DNA from: Chloroflexota bacterium
GTDB taxonomy: Bacteria; Chloroflexota; Dehalococcoidia; Bin125
Assembly: GCA_026705105.1 (NCBI GenBank)
Contig: JAPPBK010000390.1
Coordinates: 1-10,033, forward strand
Length of the DNA stretch: 10,033 bases
Reading direction: 5' to 3'
The notes under the pieces were generated by a model. It did not search any database and was not told the DNA's origin. It saw only the letters and a list, made by a program, of their open reading frames with translations. This document shows positions 1-7,800 of this stretch, piece by piece (positions within the stretch are counted from its first letter, which is position 1; every line of letters starts with the position of its first letter). The position numbers were made by a program, and so were the translations under genes.

Positions 1-240
1 CCCGCGGCGGGGGCACACCGGCCGGATCTCGACGGTGTACTCCAGCCCGTTGGTCAGGTTCGGCGCCTCGAATGACGTGGTGCTCGCGTTGCTCCCGGGT
101 ATGTTGGTCCAGTTCGGGCTCCAGTCGACGTCATCCGTGCTCCTGTAGCGGTACTGGTACCGCGTCAGCTCGCTGCCGACGAGCCGGTCCCAGGTCAGCG
201 TCACGCGCGTGTCGCCGGGCGAGGCGGTGAGGTTCTCGAT
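1..240 (-). other. Fibronectin type III domain of gene B (runs to the window edge)
   Basis: Residues 1532-1611 show the FnIII pattern: IENLTASPGDTRVTLTWDRL, YQYRYRS, WTNIPGS and LTNGLEYTVEIRPV with the conserved Trp, Leu and Tyr positions. The reading frame is still open at the edge, so more domains and any anchor lie to the left. Confidence 0.8.
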
Positions 241-3200
241 GTCCGAGGCAGGCAGCTCCGCGTTCTCGTTGGTGAAGCCGTCCGCTTCCTTGCCGGTGAG
301 GTCCTTGATGGGGTTGGCTGCGGAACCGGGCTTGGTGTAGGTCACCGTCACCGTCTCGTCGCGTCCCGCCGCGCTGGCCAGGGTCAGCGTGACTACGTTA
401 CCGGCGATGGACACCATAGTGGGGTTGACCGCCGAGCCGCCCGCAACGCGCACCGAGAATGCGGAGTTGGCCGGGGCGGTGGTGTTCAGGTCCTCGCTGT
501 AGATCAGGTATACCTCGTCGTCGTCAAACTGGGCCACCTCCAGGGCGGGCGCCACGGTGTCCACCCTGTGGCCGGGCTGCGGAGCCTGGGCCGGCAGGGT
601 CCGCAGCGCCGCCACCGTGGCGTCGCCCATCTGCGTGATGGTCCCGCCGTTCAGCTCCAGCGGGTTGGCGCCCCACGAGACGCCGTCGTGGTCGTCCCCG
701 TCCCCCGACGCCACCGTGTAGGTGAACACGAGCTCCGTGCTGTCCGAGCCGCTGGAGTAGCGGGCCTGGCGCGTGTTCCCCGCGACGTCGATTGCGAAGT
801 ACGGCGTACCGCTCGTCGCGTCCACCGTCACCACCTCGTTGAAGGTCACCGTGACCAGGATGTTGTCTCCCACCCCGTAGTAGCCGTTGGCCGGCGTCGA
901 CGTCACCGCCGCGCCCGTCGCCTTGAGGACGTCGTTGTCCGTGATGGTGAACGTGGCCCGTTCCCCGCCCGGCGCGTGGTTGAATGCGTTCGTAGTCCCC
1001 TGGGGACGCCGAATGTCCGCGAAGAACCTCTCCGCTTCCTCGATCTCCACGTCTTCCTTCGCTACCAGCGTCACCGTCTTCGACGCCACCCAATCCTGGC
1101 CTCGCCTGCGCCACTCCTCCGGGTGCACATTGAGGTTCAGCGAGACGTGGACGAAGTCCTCATTGAGAATGGCAGTGTCTCCCACGGTTAAAAGGGCCAG
1201 CGTGACCACGTTCCGCGGCATTGCGACACCCGCGTGGGCCACGAAGTCCACCACGTGGGTCACGCTGCCGCCTTCCTCCACCGTTTGAGAGGCCTGCCGG
1301 TGCGACGCCGTCACGTAGAGCCCTGAGGCCGGCACCTTCACGTCCACCGTGGCCGAGTTGCGGGTCGGATGCGGCAGGTGGTCGTCACCTCCATCCAACG
1401 TCACCGTGAACGTGCCTGATGTGTTGCCGCTATAGCTGGCCCCGCGGAAATTCACCGTCTTGGTGGTCTCGCCCGCCGGAATCACGACTTCGTCGTCAAC
1501 GTCGCCCGTGAAGCTCTCCGCATACGTGTCCGTCTGGCTCAACGAAAACGCTAGCGTCAGGTCATTGGTGGCGTCCGTGTTCGAGCGGGTGAACGTGAAG
1601 ACCACCGACGCCAGCACCGGCGTGAGGTCCGCGTGGGAGACGCTCACGCTCACCCGCGGGACCGTGCTCCCGTTGGTCACGTCCTGGTCCCCGAAGCTCG
1701 CCAGGGCATTACGATTCGCGTCCTCCAGCGGGTTCAGGGCCGGCTTCTCATACGCCACCTTCATCCCGGTGTCGTTGTGGGCGATGCGCCTGGCCAGCGT
1801 GAGCACCACCGTGCTCCCGTCCACGTCCACCGTCGCGTTCGTCGCCAGGTCCGTCTGCTCGCTTCCCCCTTGCGGCGTCGCCCTCACCGTGAACGCCGAG
1901 GCCGCAGGCGTCGACGACTCGTTCATCGGCTCGTTGAAGGTGATGGTGAGCGTGCGTCCGTCCGCCGCCAGCGTTGGCATCGTCGTACTGTCAAGCATCG
2001 GCGGCACGCTCTCCGCCAGCTCGTTGCGCACGTTAGTGTCCCCAACGTCCGGCGTCGGGTTTCCGTACCGGTCCACCAGCTTGTTGTCCGTGCCGGACGC
2101 CGGCCGCTCGTAGGCCACCTTCACGTCCGTGTCGGCCCCCGTCACCGGCGTGTCCAGCGTCAGCGTCACCGTGCTGCCGGCGATGGTGGGCGTGCCCGTC
2201 AGCGTCTGCGTCGTCCCCCCGGAGCCCTTCTTCACCGTGAACGCGCTGTTTGCCAGATTGGCCGCCTCTCCCAGCGTCTCGTGGAAGGTGATCACCAGCG
2301 AGGTCCCGTTCACGGAGGCGTCCCTAATCTCCGGCGCCTTCGCGTCCTGCGATACGTAGATGTCCCTCACCACGTGGCCCGTCCACGTGTCGGGCAAGTC
2401 GGTCGTGACCTCGAGGAACGTAGTGGCGCCGCTGAGAGAGTAGGGCCCGTCGTCGCACACGTGCACGGCCAGCTTCGGCTTGTCCGCCTGGGCTATGGCC
2501 CGGTCGAAGGTGAGGGTGAATGCGTCCGAGTCGGAAGTCGCCTTCACCATCTCGTAGGTGTTGCCGCCGGACGTGAACTGCGGGTCGCTCATGTCTCCCA
2601 GTCCGGCGTCGGCGTCGAATCCGTGAGTAGTGCGAACGGCCGCCACCATGACCTCCCGCGCGCCGCCGATGAGCTCGAAGTCACCCGCCAGGACCGGCGC
2701 CGCGCAGGTTGCCGCCGCCGTCACCGCGGTCGTAGGGGAGCTGTTCAACGGCCCCTCGGAGTGCCCCGCGTCGTCGGTGAACCTCACCTGCAACCTAATC
2801 CTCTTGCCCACGTCCGCGCTGGTCAGGGTGTAGGTTGGGCCCGTCCCGATGTTCTCCTGTTCCACATTGCTGCCGATGGCTGCCATCCGCTGCCACCGGT
2901 AGGTGACCGTGTGCTCGATGCCGTGGACCCCGTTTCCGTCCGTGATTGCCGAAATGTTCGCCCGCAGCGTCGCAGGCACCCGGTACACATTCCCCACGGT
3001 GATCGACGGCGTGCCCGCAGCGGCAGCGTTGGTCACGGGCAAGACAGTCCCGCTGATGCCAATGGGAACTTGATTGGTGGAGGTGGTGAATGCACCGGTC
3101 GAGGCGTGGTTCCGGAATTCCGAGCCCGTGTCGATGCTCCACGCCGGCGCGCCCCCGACGTCATGGGCGTGCCTCGCGGACGTCTGCACAATCGGCCAAC

Positions 3201-4833
3201 CGACCGCATTGGCGCTGCCCTCCACCTTTATCCAGTAGTCCGTGAACGCGCTGAGGGTCGCGGGCGACGAGAGCGTGAACTGGTAGTCGCTGGTGCCGGC
3301 TTGCAGGTTTGACGGCCCGCTGAAGCTTGCCTCCTGCGTTCCCGCTCCGGAGCCGCTGTGCAGCGTGACGGTGGGGACCAGGGTGGTGGCTGCTCGCGAC
3401 CGGAGCGTCAAGGTGACGCCAGTGAGGGTGTAGCCCGACGGGCTTCCCCCCGTCCTGAATCGCTTGGCGTAATCGCCGCCGGTCCCCATATTGTACTGGG
3501 AGTTGGCCTCGATCGGCTGCTCCAGGTTGCTCACGAGGAACCCGGACGTGTCTTCAAGGGGGGAAGGCGGCGGAGCCCCTACGCCGTTCACCCTGAGCTT
3601 GATGATACGGTTGCCTCCCACAGAGGCGTTGTCGGGGTTGGTTAAGTCGGTAGTTGGCCCAAACGCCCAGCCCGTTTGGGAGGTGTTGAGCGTGGGACTT
3701 TGCCTCGTAACGGTGGTGTGCACAAAGTTGCTGCTCTCCCGGATTCGCACGAAGTAGCTGGTGGATGGGGCCAGGATGACGCCGGTTGGAGCAGTGAATT
3801 CGGGCACGCTTCTGATCAGTGACCCCAGGGTGACGTCCAATGCCGCGGGGCCCTTGAGCGTGGCCACCGTCGGCCCCGTTGGCGTGTCCTTGTGGACCGT
3901 CACCGTCGGTACGGGCACTGCCTGAGTGTCTCTGGAGGGGTTTGTGGCCATCCTGATTTCCACGCTGGAAAGCCTGTAGCCGCCGGGGTTCAGTCCGGTT
4001 ACAAACTCCTGGGCGAGGTCCGTTATGGTCCCGAGGTCGCCCCCGTCCGTCAGCCCCAGGGTGCTGATAAGCGACGCCGACGCATTGGGCGTCCCCCTGA
4101 TGGACAGACGGACCACGCGCGAGCGAGGGAAGCCTACCCAGTTTCCACCGGTGTACCATCGCATCCGGTCCCCGATCGACCAGCCCGCCTGGATCCTGCC
4201 GTCTTCGGCAGTGTTGTCCGTGACCGATAGCACCACCACTTCGCTGCCGACGCGTTTCATCACCACGGCGTAGGTGGTGTCGGGCGCCAGCCCCAGGCCC
4301 CCCGGAGCCGTGAAGGTCAGCCGTCCCCGCGCGAAGGACTCCGGCGAGGTCAGCGGCCAGCAGGTGTCGGAGGGAGTCCTGTCCGCGTTCGCGACGCATA
4401 CCTCCATCGTGAAGTCGTCGCCCTCCGGATCGTTCGAGTCCACCTGGACCTGGTTGAGGGTGTAGCCGCCGGAGTTGCTCCCCGTGACGAAGTGCTGCGA
4501 GAGCCACGGGTTCATGTTGGCGTCCACCTTGGCCTGTGCCATGTTGGTAGCCAGCACGGGGTCAAACTTCCCGGCCTCCGCCACCTCCGTGCTGCCGTTG
4601 AAGTTCAGCGCCAGCGCGGCGGCGAGGGCCAGCAGCGCCAAGAGTGCGCTCCTCGCAAGGCCGAAGCGAGGAGCAACCGACGGAGGGGACGACCGTCTAC
4701 CGCTGGCAGGCAGCGTGTCCGCCCGACGCGACGGCTCCTGCCATTTGGCGACGCGGTCTTTCCAGGGGTGGGGCCAGCAGTTCATTGCTCGCTGGAGTTG
4801 CCCCCGTAGATCGATCCTCATGCGCTTGTTCAT
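1..4833 (-). CDS. Giant secreted multidomain protein with choice-of-anchor-R-like, SwmB-like, Calx-beta-like and FnIII domains (3' end missing)
   Basis: My own translation finds no stop in 1,611 codons from ATG 4833 to the left edge, so the C-terminus is not seen. The frame closes upstream at TGA 4906-4908, which separates it from gene A. Domains: basic N-terminal extension 1-55; hydrophobic segment 63-76 with AxA site at 85-87; three related domains 88-250, 251-428 and 432-600; Ig-like 605-705; beta-rich domain 712-831 ending in YVSQDA; SwmB-like domains 832-940, 942-1057 and 1428-1531; Calx-beta-like 1058-1168 and 1172-1302 (FTITDND ending); a repeat with YYGVGD start 1308-1410; fibronectin III 1532-1611 (TLTWDRL, YQYRYRS, LTNGLEYTVEI). 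All are non-enzymatic beta-sandwich types known mainly from exported proteins. It lies 55 bases behind gene A on the same strand, so co-transcription is likely. GTG 4839, ATG 4821 and ATG 4785 are alternative starts. Surface binding is inferred, and the missing C-terminus would hold any anchor. Confidence 0.93.
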   Translation of the reverse strand, partial: MNKRMRIDLRGQLQRAMNCWPHPWKDRVAKWQEPSRRADTLPASGRRSSPPSVAPRFGLARSALLALLALAAALALNFNGSTEVAEAGKFDPVLATNMAQAKVDANMNPWLSQHFVTGSNSGGYTLNQVQVDSNDPEGDDFTMEVCVANADRTPSDTCWPLTSPESFARGRLTFTAPGGLGLAPDTTYAVVMKRVGSEVVVLSVTDNTAEDGRIQAGWSIGDRMRWYTGGNWVGFPRSRVVRLSIRGTPNASASLISTLGLTDGGDLGTITDLAQEFVTGLNPGGYRLSSVEIRMATNPSRDTQAVPVPTVTVHKDTPTGPTVATLKGPAALDVTLGSLIRSVPEFTAPTGVILAPSTSYFVRIRESSNFVHTTVTRQSPTLNTSQTGWAFGPTTDLTNPDNASVGGNRIIKLRVNGVGAPPPSPLEDTSGFLVSNLEQPIEANSQYNMGTGGDYAKRFRTGGSPSGYTLTGVTLTLRSRAATTLVPTVTLHSGSGAGTQEASFSGPSNLQAGTSDYQFTLSSPATLSAFTDYWIKVEGSANAVGWPIVQTSARHAHDVGGAPAWSIDTGSEFRNHASTGAFTTSTNQVPIGISGTVLPVTNAAAAGTPSITVGNVYRVPATLRANISAITDGNGVHGIEHTVTYRWQRMAAIGSNVEQENIGTGPTYTLTSADVGKRIRLQVRFTDDAGHSEGPLNSSPTTAVTAAATCAAPVLAGDFELIGGAREVMVAAVRTTHGFDADAGLGDMSDPQFTSGGNTYEMVKATSDSDAFTLTFDRAIAQADKPKLAVHVCDDGPYSLSGATTFLEVTTDLPDTWTGHVVRDIYVSQDAKAPEIRDASVNGTSLVITFHETLGEAANLANSAFTVKKGSGGTTQTLTGTPTIAGSTVTLTLDTPVTGADTDVKVAYERPASGTDNKLVDRYGNPTPDVGDTNVRNELAESVPPMLDSTTMPTLAADGRTLTITFNEPMNESSTPAASAFTVRATPQGGSEQTDLATNATVDVDGSTVVLTLARRIAHNDTGMKVAYEKPALNPLEDANRNALASFGDQDVTNGSTVPRVSVSVSHADLTPVLASVVFTFTRSNTDATNDLTLAFSLSQTDTYAESFTGDVDDEVVIPAGETTKTVNFRGASYSGNTSGTFTVTLDGGDDHLPHPTRNSATVDVKVPASGLYVTASHRQASQTVEEGGSVTHVVDFVAHAGVAMPRNVVTLALLTVGDTAILNEDFVHVSLNLNVHPEEWRRRGQDWVASKTVTLVAKEDVEIEEAERFFADIRRPQGTTNAFNHAPGGERATFTITDNDVLKATGAAVTSTPANGYYGVGDNILVTVTFNEVVTVDATSGTPYFAIDVAGNTRQARYSSGSDSTELVFTYTVASGDGDDHDGVSWGANPLELNGGTITQMGDATVAALRTLPAQAPQPGHRVDTVAPALEVAQFDDDEVYLIYSEDLNTTAPANSAFSVRVAGGSAVNPTMVSIAGNVVTLTLASAAGRDETVTVTYTKPGSAANPIKDLTGKEADGFTNENAELPASDIENLTASPGDTRVTLTWDRLVGSELTRYQYRYRSTDDVDWSPNWTNIPGSNASTTSFEAPNLTNGLEYTVEIRPVCPRRG
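241..552 (-). other. Third SwmB-like domain of gene B
   Basis: Residues 1428-1531 include DDDEVYLIYSEDLN, NSAFSVRVAGGS, NVVTLTLASAAG, ETVTVTYTKPGS and NPIKDLTGKEADGF. This is the same strand order as the pair at 1663-2340 and closer to the consensus. It runs straight into the fibronectin III domain. Confidence 0.7.
604..912 (-). other. YYGVGD-type beta repeat of gene B
   Basis: Residues 1308-1410 read TPANGYYGVGDNILVTVTFNE, then YFAIDVAG, ARYSSGSDSTELVFTYTV and a GDGDDHDGVSW acidic turn, ending LELNGGTIT. Similar 'GxYGxGDxIxxxVxF' repeats occur in exported repeat proteins, often next to SwmB-like and fibronectin III domains, as here. Confidence 0.55.
928..1662 (-). repeat. Two Calx-beta-like domains of gene B
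   Basis: Residues 1058-1168 have a VVFTFTRS strand, VVIPAGETTKTV and a GTFTVTLDGGDD end. Residues 1172-1302 have QTVEEGGSV, a DTAILNEDF strand, KTVTLVAKEDVEIEEAE and the typical FTITDND end. These are Calx-beta hallmarks, and the acidic turns suggest calcium binding. The first copy is less typical. Confidence 0.6.
1663..2340 (-). repeat. Two tandem SwmB-like domains of gene B
   Basis: Residues 832-940 and 942-1057 share: a strand such as GTSLVITFHETL or GRTLTITFNEPM, then NSAFTVK or ASAFTVR, a V(T/V)LTL strand, a VKVAYE(R/K)P strand, and a final (V/L)xDxxGN or LEDANRN turn. This matches the SwmB family pattern (Pfam PF13753, from memory), named from a cyanobacterial surface protein. A third copy occurs at 241-552. 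Confidence 0.7.
2341..2700 (-). other. Beta-rich domain ahead of the first SwmB-like domain, gene B
   Basis: Residues 712-831 include TFDRAIAQADKPKLAVHVCDD and end in DIYVSQDA. I recall similar 'LHVCD...YLSQ' segments placed just before SwmB-like domains in other exported proteins, but know no family name. It carries one cysteine in the VHVCD strand. Confidence 0.5.
2719..3021 (-). other. Ig-like domain of gene B related to the gene A Ig-like copies
   Basis: Residues 605-705 contain an ANISAITDGNG turn, YRWQRMAAIGSN, GTGPTYTLTSADVGKRI, VRFTDDAGHSEGPLNSSP. This follows the gene A pattern step by step (IADxDGLG, YQWKRY, GTDPTYELT, VSFTDGDNNAEGPLVS). It is the only domain type I see shared by both proteins. 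Confidence 0.65.
3034..4572 (-). repeat. Three tandem 'choice-of-anchor R'-like domains of gene B
   Basis: Residues 88-250, 251-428 and 432-600 each open with the same signature: QHFVTGSNSGGYTLNQV, QEFVTGLNPGGYRLSSV and KRFRTGGSPSGYTLTGV. Each goes on through strands including a LTF.AP or FTAP motif and a PxTxYxVxxR/K strand, and ends in a long Trp-containing part. The signature resembles the NCBI 'choice-of-anchor R' type, from memory, which occurs in exported proteins. Sequence between the signatures has diverged strongly, so the triplication is old. Confidence 0.65.
4573..4668 (-). other. Signal-peptide-like segment of gene B behind a long N-terminal extension
   Basis: Residues 56-87 of gene B read as a basic start (RFGLAR), a 14-residue stretch of Ala and Leu (63-76), a polar stretch, and an AEA site before Gly88, which fits a signal peptidase I site. 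About 55 residues rich in Arg, Pro and Trp precede it. That makes the n-region far longer than the usual few residues. Translation from ATG 4785 (residue 17) would shorten it, but about 40 residues would remain. No usable ATG, GTG or TTG start lies just ahead of the hydrophobic stretch. Confidence 0.65.
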
Positions 4834-4840
4834 CCTCACT
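4834..4840 (-). promoter_or_regulatory. Shine-Dalgarno-like AGTGAGG abutting the gene B start
   Basis: Read on the minus strand, AGTGAGG ends directly before ATG 4833. That is too close for normal spacing to this ATG, and it lies 12 bases before ATG 4821, which is somewhat far. It also contains the in-frame GTG 4839. The site shows that translation probably starts in this small area but does not decide between 4839, 4833 and 4821. No promoter is recognisable in the 55-base gap, in keeping with read-through from gene A. Confidence 0.3.
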
Positions 4841-4868
4841 TGGCGCCGTCCCGGTTGAGCGGACGCAG

Positions 4869-4893
4869 CCTGACCTTGCGGCTTACGGTCAGG
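4869..4893 (-). repeat. Inverted repeat over the gene A stop codon (7-bp stem, 11-base loop)
   Basis: CCTGACC at 4869-4875 pairs with GGTCAGG at 4887-4893 around an 11-base loop; the gene A stop codon lies inside the right arm. The stem is perfect but short, and no T-run follows in the direction of transcription, so it is not a standard intrinsic terminator. It could be a weak attenuator, an mRNA-stabilising or processing hairpin between two co-transcribed genes, or chance. Confidence 0.35.
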
Positions 4894-7800
4894 TCCCGCC
4901 GATCGTCATCGTGTAGACGACGCTCTGATCGGCGCCGTCGCTCACCCTGAAGCGGAAGCTCGCGGAGTCCTCGCCGCCGAAGTTCGCGGGCGGCGTGTAG
5001 ACGAGCAGACCGGCGTCAACTTCGGCCTTCGCCGCCTCGTCGCCCGCGCGCAGGCTGGCGCCGGAGAGGCTGAGCGCGCCCGCGGCGGGCAGCGTAACGA
5101 TCGTCACGCTCGCGAGCGGGTCGCCGTCGGCGTCGGCGTAGCTGAAGTCCGACGCCGTGAACGTGTAGGCCGCGTCCCCGTTCGTCGTCACGCTGCCGTC
5201 CGCGGCTGTGGGCGGCGCGTTGACGGGACCCGTGCTGCTCGCGTATAGGGGCGTGCCCGGGGGCAGGCCGTGCGGGAATCGATCGCGGAAGTCGTGGTTG
5301 AGGAACGCCGGTTCGTCCACGTAAAAGCCGACGTATTCGCCGTCGACGAGCGTCCAGAGCGCGTCGACGCCGCGGCTACGCGCGCAGTCCGCCAGCGCCT
5401 CAACGCTCCCGCCCTCGTGGACGAGGAGGCTGAAGCCCGCCGCGACCTCACCGACCAGGCAAGTTGCCGTGGGCTCGGCTTGCGCCTCCGCCCCGCTTGC
5501 GATCCAGACGCGGTAGACCCGCGTCCGTGAGCCGTCCGCCGAAGTCACGCTGACGCTGATGGCCGAATCCGCCCGCAGCGCGACCTGGTGGCCGTTTGCG
5601 GGGTCGCCGTCGGCGTCGGCGGGCGCGATCGATACGGCGCCCGCGGACGGTTGCGGCGTGGCCGTCACCTTGGTCTGGAGCGCGCCATCGGCGACCACGC
5701 CGGCGTATTCGGTGCGCGCCGGCGAGAACGCGCCCAGGTCCACGCCGCTCAGCTCGAGCGAGGCCAGCTCGGCTCGGGCGGACGGCGGGCCCGCCTCCGC
5801 GACCAGCGGCGTGCCGGCGGGCAGGCCGTCCGCGAACAGTTCCGCGAAGTCTCGGTTCACGAACGCCGGCGCGCCGATGAAGTGCGACACCCACTCGCCG
5901 TGGTCAAGCACGTGCAGCGCCGCCACCCCGCGCCGTCCCGCGCAGGCCACGAGCTCATCCAGGCCGCCGCCGGCGTGGACGACCAGGCTGAAGCCTTCGC
6001 TGACGCCACCGTAGAGGCAGTGGCGCTGCGGGTCGACGACGCCGAGCGCGGCGGCCACTTTCCCGGATGCGGGGAAGGGGGCGCTGACCAGCGACCGCTG
6101 GTCGGCGCCATCGCCGAACCAGACCTCGACCGCGACCGTCTTGCCCTCTTCGCTCGCGGTCAGCTCGTAGCTCGGGCCGGCGCCGAGGTCGGCCTCGAAG
6201 CTGGCGCCGTCGTCGGCGTAGCGCTTCCAGCGGTAGCGGATGTCGCCCGGATCGCCCGCGTCGGCGATGGCGGCGATCTCCGCCGTCAGGGTCTCGCCGA
6301 CGCGGGCTGTGCCGGAGATCGAGGGCCGCGGCCGGGCGTCGTCCGGCACGGCCGTCACGTTGATCGTGATCGTGTAGGTCGCGGAACTCTCATCGGTTCC
6401 GTCGCTGACCGTGAAGCTGAACGACGTGTACGGATCGCCGCTGGCATCCGATGGCGGCGAGTAGACGAGGGCGCCGGCGTCGATCTCGGCCCTCGACACA
6501 ACCTGGTTGGCGCTCACGCCGGCGCCCGACAGGATCAGCCTGCCCAGGTCGGGCGGGGTCGCGATTCGCACGCTGGCCAGCGGGTCGCCGTCGGCGTCGG
6601 TGAAGCCGAAATGCGCCGCCGTGAAGCTGAGGGGCGTATTCTCGTTGGTCCTCAGCGCCGCGTCCGCGGCCGTCGGCGGCGTGTTGTCCTGGATCGCGCC
6701 CACGCCCGGGAAGACCTCGCTGGCCAGCGGCCCCTCGTCCCCGCCGTCCGCGTCCGTGAACTCGACCTCGACCGCGACCCGCTTGTCCAGCTCGGCCGCG
6801 GTCAGGGTGTAGGTCGCGTCCGTGCCCAGGTCGGCCTCGAAGCGGTCGCCGTCGGCGGCGTAGCGCTTCCACTGGTAGCGGAACTCGCCCAGGCCGTCGG
6901 CGTCGGCGATTCCAGAGGTCGCGGCCGCCAGGGTTTGCCCGACTCGGGCCGCGCCCTCGATTACGGGCGCGCCTGTCGCCGGATCGTTGACCGCCGCGAT
7001 CCGGATGGAGATGCGGTAGGCCATGGCGCTGTCGGCCGCGCCGTCGTTGACCAAGAACCAGAGCGCAGTGAAGGGTTCGCCGTTCGCGTCCCGCGGCGGG
7101 GTGTAGACGAGACGGCCGGCGTCGATCTGGGACCGCGCGACCACGTCGCCCATGCGCACGCCGGTCCCGGAGAGAGTGAGGGCGCCGCTGGGCGGCGGCA
7201 CGATCGTCACGCTCGCGAGCGGGTCGCCGTCGGGGTCGGAATAGTTGAAGTCGGCCGCGCTGAACGTGTAGGCCGTGTCCTCGCTCGTGGTTACGACGCC
7301 GTCGGACGCGCTGGGCGGCGCGTTGCCGTGACCCTCGCTGCCCGTGGCCGGCTCCGGTTCGGGCGAGTCGACCTCGACCGCGCTGCTGGTGAACCAGCGG
7401 CCCGGCTCGGCGCCCTCGGGCAGGAAGCGGGCCCGAGGCAGCAGGCGATCGCCCCAGGCGTCCGCTGCGCGGACCTGCAGCCCAAACTCGACCCGGCCGT
7501 CGGCCAGCCGGCGCGCCGCGATGCGCACGTCGGCGGCGAGATCCTGCTCGTCCCCGTCGATCGTGCCGCTGACCAGCCAGCGGCCCGGCTGGGCGTCCTC
7601 GGGCAGGAAGCGGATCCGAGGCAGCAGGCGCTCGCTCCAGGTGTCCGCCCCCGTTCGCGTCCGCAGTCCGAACTCGACCCGGCCGTTGGCCAGCCGGCGC
7701 GCCACAATCCGCAGCTCGGCGGTTGCCGCCGGCGGAGCGACGACGGCGTCGATGCGCAACGCCTCGCTCGACGCCCGTCCGTCCGAGGCCCAGGCCAGCA

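Noticed and set aside
661..720. Acidic GDGDDHDG stretch as an RTX calcium-binding nonapeptide repeat.
   Set aside because: It is a single acidic turn within a beta repeat and lacks the repeated GGxGxDxLx pattern.
1633..3312. Plus-strand open frame of 559 codons antisense to gene B.
   Set aside because: Same reason: it mirrors the SwmB-like, Ig-like and choice-of-anchor-R-like coding region, has no domain pattern and is rich in Arg and His.
3554..4507. Minus-strand open frame of 317 codons in another frame inside gene B.
   Set aside because: The frame used by gene B gives coherent domains through this region; this one is compositionally odd and is an out-of-frame shadow.
4834..4908. Possibility that genes A and B are one gene split by a frameshift.
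   Set aside because: Gene A ends on a complete module. Gene B's frame meets a TGA at 4906-4908 and begins with its own basic leader and signal-like segment, so two separate genes fit better.
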